DNA from: Saprospiraceae bacterium
GTDB taxonomy: Bacteria > Bacteroidota > Bacteroidia > Chitinophagales > Saprospiraceae
Direction of reading: 5' to 3'
DNA: 64,000 nt
NCBI GenBank assembly: GCA_019187225.1
Contig: JABAQQ010000001.1
Location: 1-64,000 of the forward strand
The translations under genes and the position numbers were made by a program. This document shows positions 25,008 to 32,843 of the stretch, piece after piece. The notes under the pieces are model-generated. The model did not search any database. It saw only the letters and a program-made list of their open reading frames with translations, and was not told the origin of the DNA. Position 1 is the stretch's first letter; each line of letters starts with the position of its first letter.

Positions 25008-26183
25008 ATGGCCATTTATCACCGGCTTGGCAAGATACCGCACAAGCGTCATACCCAATTTCGCAACCATGCGGGGAAGTTGTACCACGAAGAACTGGTT
25101 GGTACACAAGGATTCTCGGGTGTTTCTTCGCTCGTTTATCACCTTTATCCTCCCACCATTGTCAAAGATAAGGGCAAACCCTATTCTGTCGAGCCTGAAA
25201 TTGCCATCGAAAAAAACCTCTCGGCACTGAGCTTCAAAGGCTTCGAACTGCCCTATGCCGATGATTATTTAGACAGTCGCAAGACATTGTTCGTCAACAA
25301 CGACTTGCACATCGGGCTGGCCGCGCCGCACCACGGGTCCAGGGATTATTTTTTCAAAAATGCCGATGCCGATGAAATGATCTTCGTGCATCAGGGGCAC
25401 GGCTGGGTAGAGACGATGTACGGACAAATACCTTTCGAATACGGGGATTACATCGTCATTCCACGCGGGACGATTTACAAGATCCACTTTCTCAGTACGC
25501 AGAACCGCCTGCTCATCGTCGAGTCATTTAGTCCGGTGCGCACGCCGCAGCGTTATCGCAACCAATACGGCCAGATGCTCGAACACGCGCCTTACTGCGA
25601 GCGCGATTTCAAACTGCCGAAAGACCTGGAAACGCACGACGAACACGGAGATTTCCTGGTGAAAATCAAAAAGCAGGGTGTGATCTATCCCTACGTTTAT
25701 GCTACGCATCCCTTCGACGTAGTGGGCTGGGACGGAAATCACTACCCCTGGGCGATCTCGATTTTCGACTTCGAACCGATCACCGGTCGGGTGCACATGC
25801 CACCCCCGATCCACCAGCAGTTTGAAGCCGATGGATTTGTGGTGTGCTCCTTCGTGCCGCGACTTTACGACTACCACCCGAAGGCCATTCCCGCGCCCTA
25901 TCACCACAGCAACATTGATTCCGACGAAATTCTCTACTACGTGGACGGCGACTTTATGAGCCGCAACAACATCCAGAAAGGGCAGTTGACGCTCCATCCC
26001 GGCGGTATTCCGCACGGCCCCCATCCCGGCGCCATCGAACGCAGCATCGGCAAGACGGCCACGGAAGAACTCGCGGTGATGATTGACCCTTTCCGACCGG
26101 TGAAGATCACCAAAGACGCCATGCAACTTGAAGTGGAAGATTACTACAAATCGTGGCTGGAGCAACCGGCAAGTGTAAATTAA
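25008..26183 (+). CDS. hmgA: Homogentisate 1,2-dioxygenase
   Basis: This 391-residue iron enzyme opens the homogentisate ring to maleylacetoacetate in tyrosine and phenylalanine catabolism. The metal ligands are seen in PYHHSNIDSDEILYYVDGDF (His and Glu) and HPGGIPHGPHPG (His), and the cupin body includes HQGHGWVETMYGQIPFEYGD. The length fits the bacterial family (about 385-440). The ATG at 25008 (MAIYHRLGKIPHKRH) is the canonical start, and upstream codons are not conserved in kind. hppD follows 70 bp downstream and makes its substrate, so the pair forms one module. Fumarylacetoacetase is not in the window. Confidence 0.95.
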   Translation: MAIYHRLGKIPHKRHTQFRNHAGKLYHEELVGTQGFSGVSSLVYHLYPPTIVKDKGKPYSVEPEIAIEKNLSALSFKGFELPYADDYLDSRKTLFVNNDLHIGLAAPHHGSRDYFFKNADADEMIFVHQGHGWVETMYGQIPFEYGDYIVIPRGTIYKIHFLSTQNRLLIVESFSPVRTPQRYRNQYGQMLEHAPYCERDFKLPKDLETHDEHGDFLVKIKKQGVIYPYVYATHPFDVVGWDGNHYPWAISIFDFEPITGRVHMPPPIHQQFEADGFVVCSFVPRLYDYHPKAIPAPYHHSNIDSDEILYYVDGDFMSRNNIQKGQLTLHPGGIPHGPHPGAIERSIGKTATEELAVMIDPFRPVKITKDAMQLEVEDYYKSWLEQPASVN

Positions 26184-26253
26184 TTCGATTGAGCCGATTA
26201 CGCCGATTATAGCCAATCGGCTCAATTGAATCAATCATAAAATCGAATCAATT
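26184..26253. repeat. Short inverted word array between hmgA and hppD
   Basis: Words of the type ATTCGATTGAGCCGATT appear in both orientations (AATCGGCTCAATTGAATCAA), giving a stem over most of the 70-bp gap. It is one of several unrelated word arrays between genes here. Confidence 0.6.
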
Positions 26254-27405
26254 ATGGCTACCCTAACCGGCATTCAAAACTATGACTACGGCCTTCAAAA
26301 AATCTTCACCGAAGCTGAGGACTTTCTCCCTTTGCTCGGCACTGATTATGTAGAACTCTACGTCGGCAATGCCAAACAGGCGGCGCACTATTACAAAACG
26401 GCATTCGGCTTTCAGTCGCTTGCCTATGCCGGATTGGAAACGGGTGTGCGCGACCGTACCTCGTACGTGCTGGCTCAGGGAAAGATCCGTCTCGTGCTCA
26501 CCACTCCGCTCACTTCTCATTCGCCGATTGCCGAACACATCAAAAAACACGGCGACGGGGTGAAAGTCATCGCATTGTGGGTCGAAGATGCGCGCGCGGC
26601 ATTTCACGAAACCACGCAGCGTGGCGCTACTCCCTTCATGGAACCTACGGTCGAACGCGACGGATTCGGCGAAGTGATCCGTTCCGGTATTCATACCTAC
26701 GGTGATGCGGTGCACATATTCGTGGAACGCAAAAACTATAATGGCGTATTTCTCCCGGGCTACGAGCCCTGGTTGTCCGGTTACAATCCAACGGAAACCG
26801 GCCTGAAATACATTGACCATATGGTCGGCAACGTAGGCTGGGGTCAGATGAATGTGTGGGCCAAGTTCTACCACGAGGTCATGGGTTTCGCCAACCTGAT
26901 CTCTTTCGACGACAAAGACATTTCCACGGAATACTCTGCCCTGATGTCGAAAGTGATGACCAACGGCAATGGCCGGATCAAATTCCCCATCAACGAACCC
27001 GCCGAGGGCATCAAAAAGTCGCAGATCGAGGAATTCATCGAATTCTATGAAGGCGCAGGGTGCCAGCACATTGCCGTGGCGACCGAGGATATCGTATACA
27101 CCGTCAGCGAGATGCGCAAGCGCGGCGTCGAGTTCCTGCACGTACCCGGCGCTTATTACGACACAGTAGCGGAACGCGTGGGGGTGATTGACGAGAATCT
27201 CATACGGCTCAAGGAACTGGGCATTATGGTAGACCGTGACGACGAAGGCTACCTGCTTCAAATTTTCACCCGCCCGGTGGAAGACCGCCCGACCATGTTC
27301 TTCGAGATCATCCAGCGCAAAGGCGCCAAATCGTTTGGGAAAGGCAATTTCAAGGCACTGTTCGAATCCATCGAAGAAGAACAGCGGCGGAGAGGAACGC
27401 TGTAA
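26254..27405 (+). CDS. hppD: 4-Hydroxyphenylpyruvate dioxygenase
   Basis: This 383-residue enzyme converts 4-hydroxyphenylpyruvate into homogentisate. It has two VOC-fold halves. The iron ligands are seen as His in YIDHMVGNVGWG, His in CQHIAVATEDI and Glu in TMFFEIIQRKGAKSFG. The final GNFKALFESIEEEQRRRG matches the family C-terminus. It is paired with hmgA and is followed by a long inverted word array before paaA. The start at 26254 is the only ATG that keeps the whole N-terminal domain. Confidence 0.96.
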   Translation: MATLTGIQNYDYGLQKIFTEAEDFLPLLGTDYVELYVGNAKQAAHYYKTAFGFQSLAYAGLETGVRDRTSYVLAQGKIRLVLTTPLTSHSPIAEHIKKHGDGVKVIALWVEDARAAFHETTQRGATPFMEPTVERDGFGEVIRSGIHTYGDAVHIFVERKNYNGVFLPGYEPWLSGYNPTETGLKYIDHMVGNVGWGQMNVWAKFYHEVMGFANLISFDDKDISTEYSALMSKVMTNGNGRIKFPINEPAEGIKKSQIEEFIEFYEGAGCQHIAVATEDIVYTVSEMRKRGVEFLHVPGAYYDTVAERVGVIDENLIRLKELGIMVDRDDEGYLLQIFTRPVEDRPTMFFEIIQRKGAKSFGKGNFKALFESIEEEQRRRGTL

Positions 27406-27646
27406 GGATGACATTGGACTTTTTGACTTTGGACGTTGGATGATTTGACTTTGGACTTTGGACTTTTTGACGCCGGACTCCGGGAATCTTTCATTTAGCC
27501 CATTGTCTGTTGTCAAATCATCCAACGTCCAAAGTCAAATCATCCAAAATCCAAAGTCAAATCATCCAACGTCCAGTGTCAAAAAGTCCAACGTCCAAAG
27601 TCAAATCATCCAACGTCCAAAGTCAAAAAGTCCAACGTCCATTGCC
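27406..27646. repeat. Inverted word array (TCCAACGTC / GACTTTGGA) before paaA
   Basis: The left 70 bp carry words such as GACTTTGGACGTTGGATGAT, and the right 135 bp carry the complement (TCATCCAACGTCCAAAGTCAA) many times over. The block can fold into a long imperfect stem and separates hppD from paaA. Nothing else is seen here. It could act as a terminator, as an mRNA stabiliser, or simply be expanded simple sequence. Confidence 0.85.
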
Positions 27647-28597
27647 ATGGAACTACAGGAAAAACTCGACGCTTTTCAGCAATACATTGACGCTGAAGAA
27701 AAAATAGAGCCCAAAGACTGGATGCCCGACGAATACCGCCGGCATTGCATCCGCCAGATTAGCCAACACGCCCATTCTGAAGTGATCGGGATGCAGCCCG
27801 AAGGCAACTGGATCACCCGCGCTCCGACACTGCGCGCCAAAAAGATCCTGCTCGCTAAAATTCAGGACGAAGGCGGGCACGGTCTTTACCTCTACAGCGC
27901 CGCCGAAACGCTCGGTATCAGCCGCGACGAGATGATCCGCCAGTTGCACGAAGGAAAAGCCAAATACAGCAGCGTGTTCAATTATCCCACGCTCAACTGG
28001 GCCGACATCGGCGCCATCGGTTGGCTGGTGGACGGCGCCGCGGTGACCAACCAATTGTCGCTCCGGCGCACCTCATACGGGCCTTATTCGCGCGCCATGC
28101 TGCGCATCTGCAACGAAGAGAGCTTTCACCAGCGCCAGGGCTACGAGATCATGACCAAAATGGCCAACGGTACGCCCGAACAACGCCGCATGGCGCAGGA
28201 TGCTCTCGACCGCTGGTGGTGGCCGGCGCTGATGATGTTCGGCCCGCACGACAACAACTCACCGCGCACGTACAATGGAATAGTCTGGAAGATCAAACGC
28301 GCCGGCAACGATGAATTGCGCCAACGGTTCATTGACAAAACCGTACCGCAGGCCGAATTCCTGGGACTTAAGATACCCGACCCTCAACTGCAGTGGAATG
28401 AAGCGACCGGCCACTACGAAACGGGAGAGATCAACTGGGACGAATTCCACCGCGTCATCAGCGGCGACGGCCCCTGCAACCGCCAGCGCATGGAACACCA
28501 CAAACGGGTGCACGAGGAAGGAGCATGGGTGCGCGAAGCGGCGGAGGCATTTGCCCGCAGGCGCAAAGCGGAAAATTTAACGGAAGCCATCGCTTAA
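27647..28597 (+). CDS. paaA: 1,2-phenylacetyl-CoA epoxidase subunit A
   Basis: This 316-residue protein is the catalytic di-iron subunit that epoxidises phenylacetyl-CoA. The four-helix iron site is visible in [48 protein letters not shown] and the [16 protein letters not shown] neighbourhood. The length equals the E. coli protein (about 309). The start at 27647 ([15 protein letters not shown]) is chosen because anything upstream is only the word array. It opens the paa cluster but is separated from paaB by the tryptophanase-like gene. Confidence 0.95.
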   Translation: MELQEKLDAFQQYIDAEEKIEPKDWMPDEYRRHCIRQISQHAHSEVIGMQPEGNWITRAPTLRAKKILLAKIQDEGGHGLYLYSAAETLGISRDEMIRQLHEGKAKYSSVFNYPTLNWADIGAIGWLVDGAAVTNQLSLRRTSYGPYSRAMLRICNEESFHQRQGYEIMTKMANGTPEQRRMAQDALDRWWWPALMMFGPHDNNSPRTYNGIVWKIKRAGNDELRQRFIDKTVPQAEFLGLKIPDPQLQWNEATGHYETGEINWDEFHRVISGDGPCNRQRMEHHKRVHEEGAWVREAAEAFARRRKAENLTEAIA

Positions 28598-28607
28598 GTT
28601 TTTTAAA

Positions 28608-28690
28608 TAGCCGGACATTGGATTTTGGACATTGGACATCTGACTAAATGATTGGTTTCCAACGCCTAAAAGTCCAACGTCCAATGTCAA
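28608..28690. repeat. Small inverted word array downstream of paaA
   Basis: GGACATTGGATTTTGGACAT and the inverted words AAAGTCCAACGTCCAATGTC face each other and could form a hairpin of about 20 bp between paaA and the lyase gene. It is related in words to the block before paaA. Confidence 0.7.
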
Positions 28691-28714
28691 TTTTTTTGTC
28701 CAAATACTTATCAG

Positions 28715-30112
28715 GTGAAGTTCAAAACCATCATCGAGCCTTTTCGCATCAAAACCGTCGAGCGCATCCGCCTGACGACGGAAGAGGAGAGGCGCGAATA
28801 TCTCCATGCAGCGTCTTACAATCCCTTCCTGCTCAAGAGCGACCAGGTGATCATTGACCTGCTTACCGACAGCGGTACTTCGGCCATGAGCGCCGAACAA
28901 TGGGCGGGCATCATGCGCGGCGACGAAAGTTATGCAGGCGCGGCGTCGTGGCAGCGTATGGAGGCGGCAGTGCGCGACCTCACGGGCTATCCCTATGTCC
29001 TTCCCACCCACCAGGGACGCGCAGCCGAACACCTGCTGTACACCCGCATTGGTGGCAAGGGCAAGATTTTTATCAGCAACACCCATTTCGATACCACGCG
29101 GGCCAACATCGAATTTTCAGGAGCGACGGCCATTGACTGTCCCATTCCCGAAGGCCGCCAACCTGATCTGTTCCATCCCTTTAAAGGCAATCTTGACACC
29201 CAGCAACTGCTGGAGAACATCGAAAAATATGGCGCCGGAAACATTGCCGCCGTCATCCTCACGGTCACCAACAACAGCGGCGGCGGTCAGCCGGTCAGCA
29301 TGGCCAATGCGCGTGAAGTCTCGGATATCTGCAAAAAACATGGAATCCTGTTTATCCTCGACGCTTGCCGCATCGCCGAAAACGCCTGGTTCGTCCGGCA
29401 CCGCGAACCGGGGTATGAAGAAAAAACCTACCGGCAGATCGCACAGGAAATGTTCGCGCTTGCCGATGGCTGCGTATTCAGCGCCAAAAAGGACGCTTTG
29501 GTCAACATCGGCGGTTTTTTGGCACTGCGCGACCTTGATTTGGCGCTGCAATGCCGCACTGTGCTGATCGTCACCGAGGGATTTTCGACCTATGGCGGCC
29601 TTTCCGGTCGCGATATGGAAGCCATTGCCATCGGGCTGGAAGAAGTATTCGACCCCGATTACCTGCACTACCGCATCAAAAGCACCGCATACCTCGCCGA
29701 CAAATTGCACGAATTGGGCGTACCCATCATGCGCCCGGCGGGCGGCCACGCGGTGTATGTGGATGCGAAGGCTTTTTATCCGCATATCCCGCCGGAGGAA
29801 TACCCCGGCCAGGCGCTCGTGTGCGGGTTGTATCTGAAAGGCGGCATCCGCTGCTGCGAGATCGGCTCCGTTATGTTCGGTAAATACGATGAAACCGGCC
29901 GGCTCATCCCTGCAGCGATGGAACTGGTGCGGCTGGCCATCCCCCGCCGGGTTTATACCCAAAGCCATATTGATTACGTCGTGGAGACCTTCTCCGGCTT
30001 GTTGGAGAACCGGCAAGATGTGGCAGGATTCCGCATCACCAGCGAACCGCCGTTCCTGAGGCATTTCACAGCGCGGTTTGAACCCCTTATACCCGTTTTC
30101 GAAACTATTTGA
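28715..30112 (+). CDS. tnaA: Tryptophanase-like beta-eliminating lyase
   Basis: This 465-residue PLP enzyme is of the tryptophanase / tyrosine phenol-lyase family. The PLP lysine is in SAKKDALVNIGG, and the family motifs TDSGTSAMS-QWAGIM, PTHQGRAAE, GGQPVSMAN and SYGGLSGRDMEA-type (here YGGLSGRDMEA) are present. Two positions that separate the two activities favour tryptophanase. The strand with CCEIGS has Ile where tyrosine phenol-lyases have the phenol-binding Arg (MERG), and the C-terminus has LRHFTARF, where tryptophanase has His and tyrosine phenol-lyase Phe. It would yield indole, pyruvate and ammonia. A GTG at 28715 is the start. It sits between paaA and paaB, an unusual place. Confidence 0.82.
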   Translation: MKFKTIIEPFRIKTVERIRLTTEEERREYLHAASYNPFLLKSDQVIIDLLTDSGTSAMSAEQWAGIMRGDESYAGAASWQRMEAAVRDLTGYPYVLPTHQGRAAEHLLYTRIGGKGKIFISNTHFDTTRANIEFSGATAIDCPIPEGRQPDLFHPFKGNLDTQQLLENIEKYGAGNIAAVILTVTNNSGGGQPVSMANAREVSDICKKHGILFILDACRIAENAWFVRHREPGYEEKTYRQIAQEMFALADGCVFSAKKDALVNIGGFLALRDLDLALQCRTVLIVTEGFSTYGGLSGRDMEAIAIGLEEVFDPDYLHYRIKSTAYLADKLHELGVPIMRPAGGHAVYVDAKAFYPHIPPEEYPGQALVCGLYLKGGIRCCEIGSVMFGKYDETGRLIPAAMELVRLAIPRRVYTQSHIDYVVETFSGLLENRQDVAGFRITSEPPFLRHFTARFEPLIPVFETI

Positions 30113-30135
30113 GGCTGTTTTAAAATCAAATTTTT

Positions 30136-30432
30136 ATGGAACATATCACAGATTCGCAAGGCCCGCTTTGGGAAGTTTTCACGCAGAAAAAAAGCGGACA
30201 ACCCTATCAGCATGCGGGCAGCCTGCACGCCTTCGACAAAGAAATGGCGCTGGAAAATGCCCGCGACCTTTTTTCCCGCCGGGGTGAGGCCACCGGCCTT
30301 TGGGTCGTGCCGGCCAGCGAGATCGTCGCCGTCAAACCCGGCGATGCAGCGCCCTTTTTCGACCCCGCCGACGATAAAATTTACCGCCATCCAACCTTCT
30401 ACGAAGTGCCGGAAGGCGTCAAAAACTTGTGA
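30136..30432 (+). CDS. paaB: 1,2-phenylacetyl-CoA epoxidase subunit B
   Basis: This 98-residue protein is the bridging subunit between epoxidase core and reductase. PLWEVFTQKKSGQPYQHAGS, HAFDKEMALENARDLFSRRG and GLWVVPASEIVAV are characteristic, and the length fits PaaB (about 95). It follows the lyase by 23 bp and is followed immediately by paaC, whose ATG is 3 bp after its stop. Confidence 0.95.
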   Translation: MEHITDSQGPLWEVFTQKKSGQPYQHAGSLHAFDKEMALENARDLFSRRGEATGLWVVPASEIVAVKPGDAAPFFDPADDKIYRHPTFYEVPEGVKNL

Positions 30433-30434
30433 TC

Positions 30435-31193
30435 ATGGACACCAATCAAGCTTTATTTCAATATTGCCTCCGGCTGGGAGACACCAATCTTATTCTCGGT
30501 CATCGCTTAGCCGAAATGTGCAGCCGCGCCCCCTTCCTCGAAGAAGACGTGGCGCTGACCAATTTTGCCCTCGACCACACCGGCCAGGCGGAAGCCCTGC
30601 TTCAATACGCCGGCCAGTTGGAAGGTAAGGGGCGTACGGAAGACGACCTCGCCTATCTGCGACCCGAGTGGGAGTACCGCAACATGTTGCTCGTCGAACA
30701 ACCCAATACCGACTTTGCCTATGTCATCGTTCGGCAATGGATGCTCGATACCTATCAATGCCTGTTGTACGACCAGCTCCGCCAGAGCAAGGACGCCGTG
30801 CTGGCAGGCATGGCCACCCGTTTTTTGAAGGAAGCCATTTACCATTATCGCCACAGCAGCAGTTGGGTGGAACGGCTTGGACAGGGCACGGACGAAAGCC
30901 AACGCCGTATCCGCCAGGCGCTCGATGACTTGTGGAAGTTTACGCCCGAAATGTTCGCTGCCGATACATCGGAAATAGCGCTCGCCGCCCTGGGGATCGT
31001 ACCCGAAAGCGCTGACTTGCTGCCGCAATGGACGGTCAATATGGCCCGTGTGTGCGACAAAGCGGGGTTGCAAATGCCATCAGGAGACCACGCATCGGCG
31101 GGCATTAAAAGCGGAAGGCACACCGAACACCTCGGACACCTCCTGGCTGAGATGCAATACCTTCAGCGCGCTTATCCGGGAGCGAAGTGGTAA
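30435..31193 (+). CDS. paaC: 1,2-phenylacetyl-CoA epoxidase subunit C
   Basis: This structural ferritin-like subunit of 252 residues pairs with PaaA in the core complex. Recognisable segments are YCLRLGDTNLILGHRLAEMC, APFLEEDVALTNFALDHTGQ and EAIYHYRHSSSWVERLGQGT, with HTEHLGHLLAEMQYLQRAYPG at the end. The ATG at 30435 is preferred over a GTG at 30429 that overlaps the end of paaB. It is tightly linked to paaB. Confidence 0.95.
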   Translation: MDTNQALFQYCLRLGDTNLILGHRLAEMCSRAPFLEEDVALTNFALDHTGQAEALLQYAGQLEGKGRTEDDLAYLRPEWEYRNMLLVEQPNTDFAYVIVRQWMLDTYQCLLYDQLRQSKDAVLAGMATRFLKEAIYHYRHSSSWVERLGQGTDESQRRIRQALDDLWKFTPEMFAADTSEIALAALGIVPESADLLPQWTVNMARVCDKAGLQMPSGDHASAGIKSGRHTEHLGHLLAEMQYLQRAYPGAKW

Positions 31194-31290
31194 GGACGTA
31201 TGGAGAGGTGCCTGAAAATTGGACAACGTCCAACGTCCAGGATACATTCACTGACAGGCCACCATTATTTATTATCAAATCCGAAATGGC
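31194..31290. repeat. Intergenic gap with a short TCCAACGTCC word cluster
   Basis: GGACAACGTCCAACGTCCAG lies at about 31219-31238. It uses the same word as the block before paaA. No promoter is seen, so paaD is probably cotranscribed with paaC. Confidence 0.5.
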
Positions 31291-31788
31291 ATGACAATCT
31301 ACGACACTACCTCCACTGAGGAATTGGTATGGGAGCGCCTGGCGCTGATCCCCGATCCGGAGGTGCCGGTCATCAGCATCACCGAACTGGGCGTGGTGCG
31401 CGACGTGCAGTGGGACGGGCGGCAATTGAAGATCGTCATCACTCCCACCTACACGGGTTGTCCGGCGATGCAGCTATTTGTGGCGGAGATCAGGGCGGCC
31501 ATGCACGAACAGGGCTTCGACGACGTTGTGATCGAAACGGTGTACAGTCCTGCCTGGACGACGGATTGGATCAGCCCCGAAGCGAAAGAAAAACTCCGCA
31601 AATACGGCATCGCGCCGCCGGTGAAAGGGGCGTCGGACGACCCCTTCTCCGAACCTCCTGTTGTCCCCTGCCCGCGCTGCGGCTCGGAGCACACGACGCT
31701 GCAAAGCCAGTTCGGCGCTACGGCTTGCAAGGCGCTCTTTACGTGCGACGACTGCAAAGAACCGTTCGAGTATTTCAAACACTTTTAA
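31291..31788 (+). CDS. paaD: Phenylacetate-CoA epoxidase accessory protein PaaD (MIP18-like)
   Basis: This 165-residue protein probably helps to load iron-sulfur or iron into the epoxidase. An N-terminal DUF59 domain (IPDPEVPVISITELGVVRDV, TPTYTGCPAMQ, YSPAWTTDWISPEAKEKL) is followed by a C-terminal zinc ribbon (CPRCGS, then CDDCK). The stop overlaps that of the convergent nadK gene by a few bases. The next expected gene, paaE, is absent from this position. Confidence 0.95.
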   Translation: MTIYDTTSTEELVWERLALIPDPEVPVISITELGVVRDVQWDGRQLKIVITPTYTGCPAMQLFVAEIRAAMHEQGFDDVVIETVYSPAWTTDWISPEAKEKLRKYGIAPPVKGASDDPFSEPPVVPCPRCGSEHTTLQSQFGATACKALFTCDDCKEPFEYFKHF

Positions 31789-32666
31789 TTCCGAATGTCT
31801 TCCCCCCAGCCAAGTTTTTCCCGGATGGTGTTGAGGAAGGTAATATCCTGCAACTGAACCAGTTTTAAGGGAAAATCATTTTTCCGGACAGCCAGTTGGT
31901 GCTGCGCGGTGATGAGTTCGAAACGCGAGTCGAGTGTACAGATAAAATTCTCTCCCCGGCCTTCTATTTCAAAAGAGATCACCGAATCATCGGAAATGAC
32001 GATGGGGCGCACGTTGAGGTTGTGCGGCGCTACGGGCGTGATGACAAAATTGCCCGAACGCGGAAATACGATCGGCCCGCCGCAACTGAGCGAGTAACCC
32101 GTGCTGCCCGTCGGCGTGGCGATGATAAGGCCGTCGGCCCAATACGAGTTGAGGTAGTCGCCGTTGAGGTAGGTATGGATGGTGATCATCGAGGAAGTAT
32201 CGCGCTTGAGCAAGGTGCAGTCGTTGAGCGCGAACGGCATGTCGCCGAACAGTTCGGGGTGACTTTCCAAGTAAAGCATCACACGTTCTTCGATGAGGTA
32301 CTGACCGCGTTGGAGTTTTTCGACCGATTGGCGGATGTATTTTTTCTCGATGCTGGCGAGAAAGCCCAGTCGCCCGAGATTGATGCCCAGCACAGGCACA
32401 CCGGAATCACGCACCAGCGTGACGGCGTTGAGCATGGTGCCGTCGCCGCCCATAGTGATGACAAAATCAATGCGATGCACCAAAAAACCGCGGTGATCGT
32501 CGAAGGCCGCATAAGGCCCCGGAAACTTTATTTTCTGCTCGATGACCTTTAAATACGGCGTATAGATATACGTGGTGATCCCCTCCGCGTGCAGCGCATC
32601 GAACAAGGCCTGCACGTAGGAAAGGTCTTTGTCTTTAAATTGTTTGCCGAATACGACGACTTGCAT
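31785..32666 (-). CDS. nadK: NAD kinase
   Basis: This cytosolic enzyme of 293 residues phosphorylates NAD to NADP. The GGDGT motif (VITMGGDGTMLNAV), the NLGRLGFLA loop, ALNDCTLL and the glycine-rich ATPTGSTGYSLSCGGPI are present in order. The start at 32666 (MQVVVFGKQF) is chosen because the longer reading frame only extends into a GGTGGACGG repeat. It runs convergently into paaD with a 4-bp overlap of stops, and divergently from the patatin-like gene. Confidence 0.95.
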   Translation of the reverse strand: MQVVVFGKQFKDKDLSYVQALFDALHAEGITTYIYTPYLKVIEQKIKFPGPYAAFDDHRGFLVHRIDFVITMGGDGTMLNAVTLVRDSGVPVLGINLGRLGFLASIEKKYIRQSVEKLQRGQYLIEERVMLYLESHPELFGDMPFALNDCTLLKRDTSSMITIHTYLNGDYLNSYWADGLIIATPTGSTGYSLSCGGPIVFPRSGNFVITPVAPHNLNVRPIVISDDSVISFEIEGRGENFICTLDSRFELITAQHQLAVRKNDFPLKLVQLQDITFLNTIREKLGWGEDIRN

Positions 32667-32843
32667 GACGACGGTGGACGGTGGACGGTTTACCCGCCGA
32701 AGCCTTGTGCGAAGGCGGGTGGACGGTTTTAGCAACCAAATTTACCGTTAAATACGCCGGATTTTTTTCAATTTTGCCGCAAGGTAGAAAACTATACTAA
32801 ATTGACCGTCAATCGTCTACCATTGACCGTCCACCGAAAAAAA
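32667..32843. repeat. GGTGGACGG word array and hairpin between nadK and the patatin-like gene
   Basis: The left part holds GGTGGACGGTTTACCCGCC, a spacer and GCGAAGGCGGGTGGACGG, which form an ACCCGCC/GGCGGGT stem. The right part (32795-32840) holds inverted words (GACCGTCAATCG, GACCGTCCACCG). A near copy of the left module occurs at 54141-54231. Confidence 0.8.

Noticed and set aside
26263-27525. Long antisense reading frame over hppD (about 420 codons)
   Set aside because: hppD itself is certain from its iron ligands; GC-rich codon use leaves the opposite strand open.
29117-30064. Long antisense frame over the lyase gene
   Set aside because: Shadow of the PLP lyase; no motif of its own.
28715-30112. 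Tyrosine phenol-lyase as the name of the lyase
   Set aside because: Ile replaces the phenol-binding Arg and His replaces Phe at the C-terminal position, both on the tryptophanase side. The possibility of broader specificity remains.
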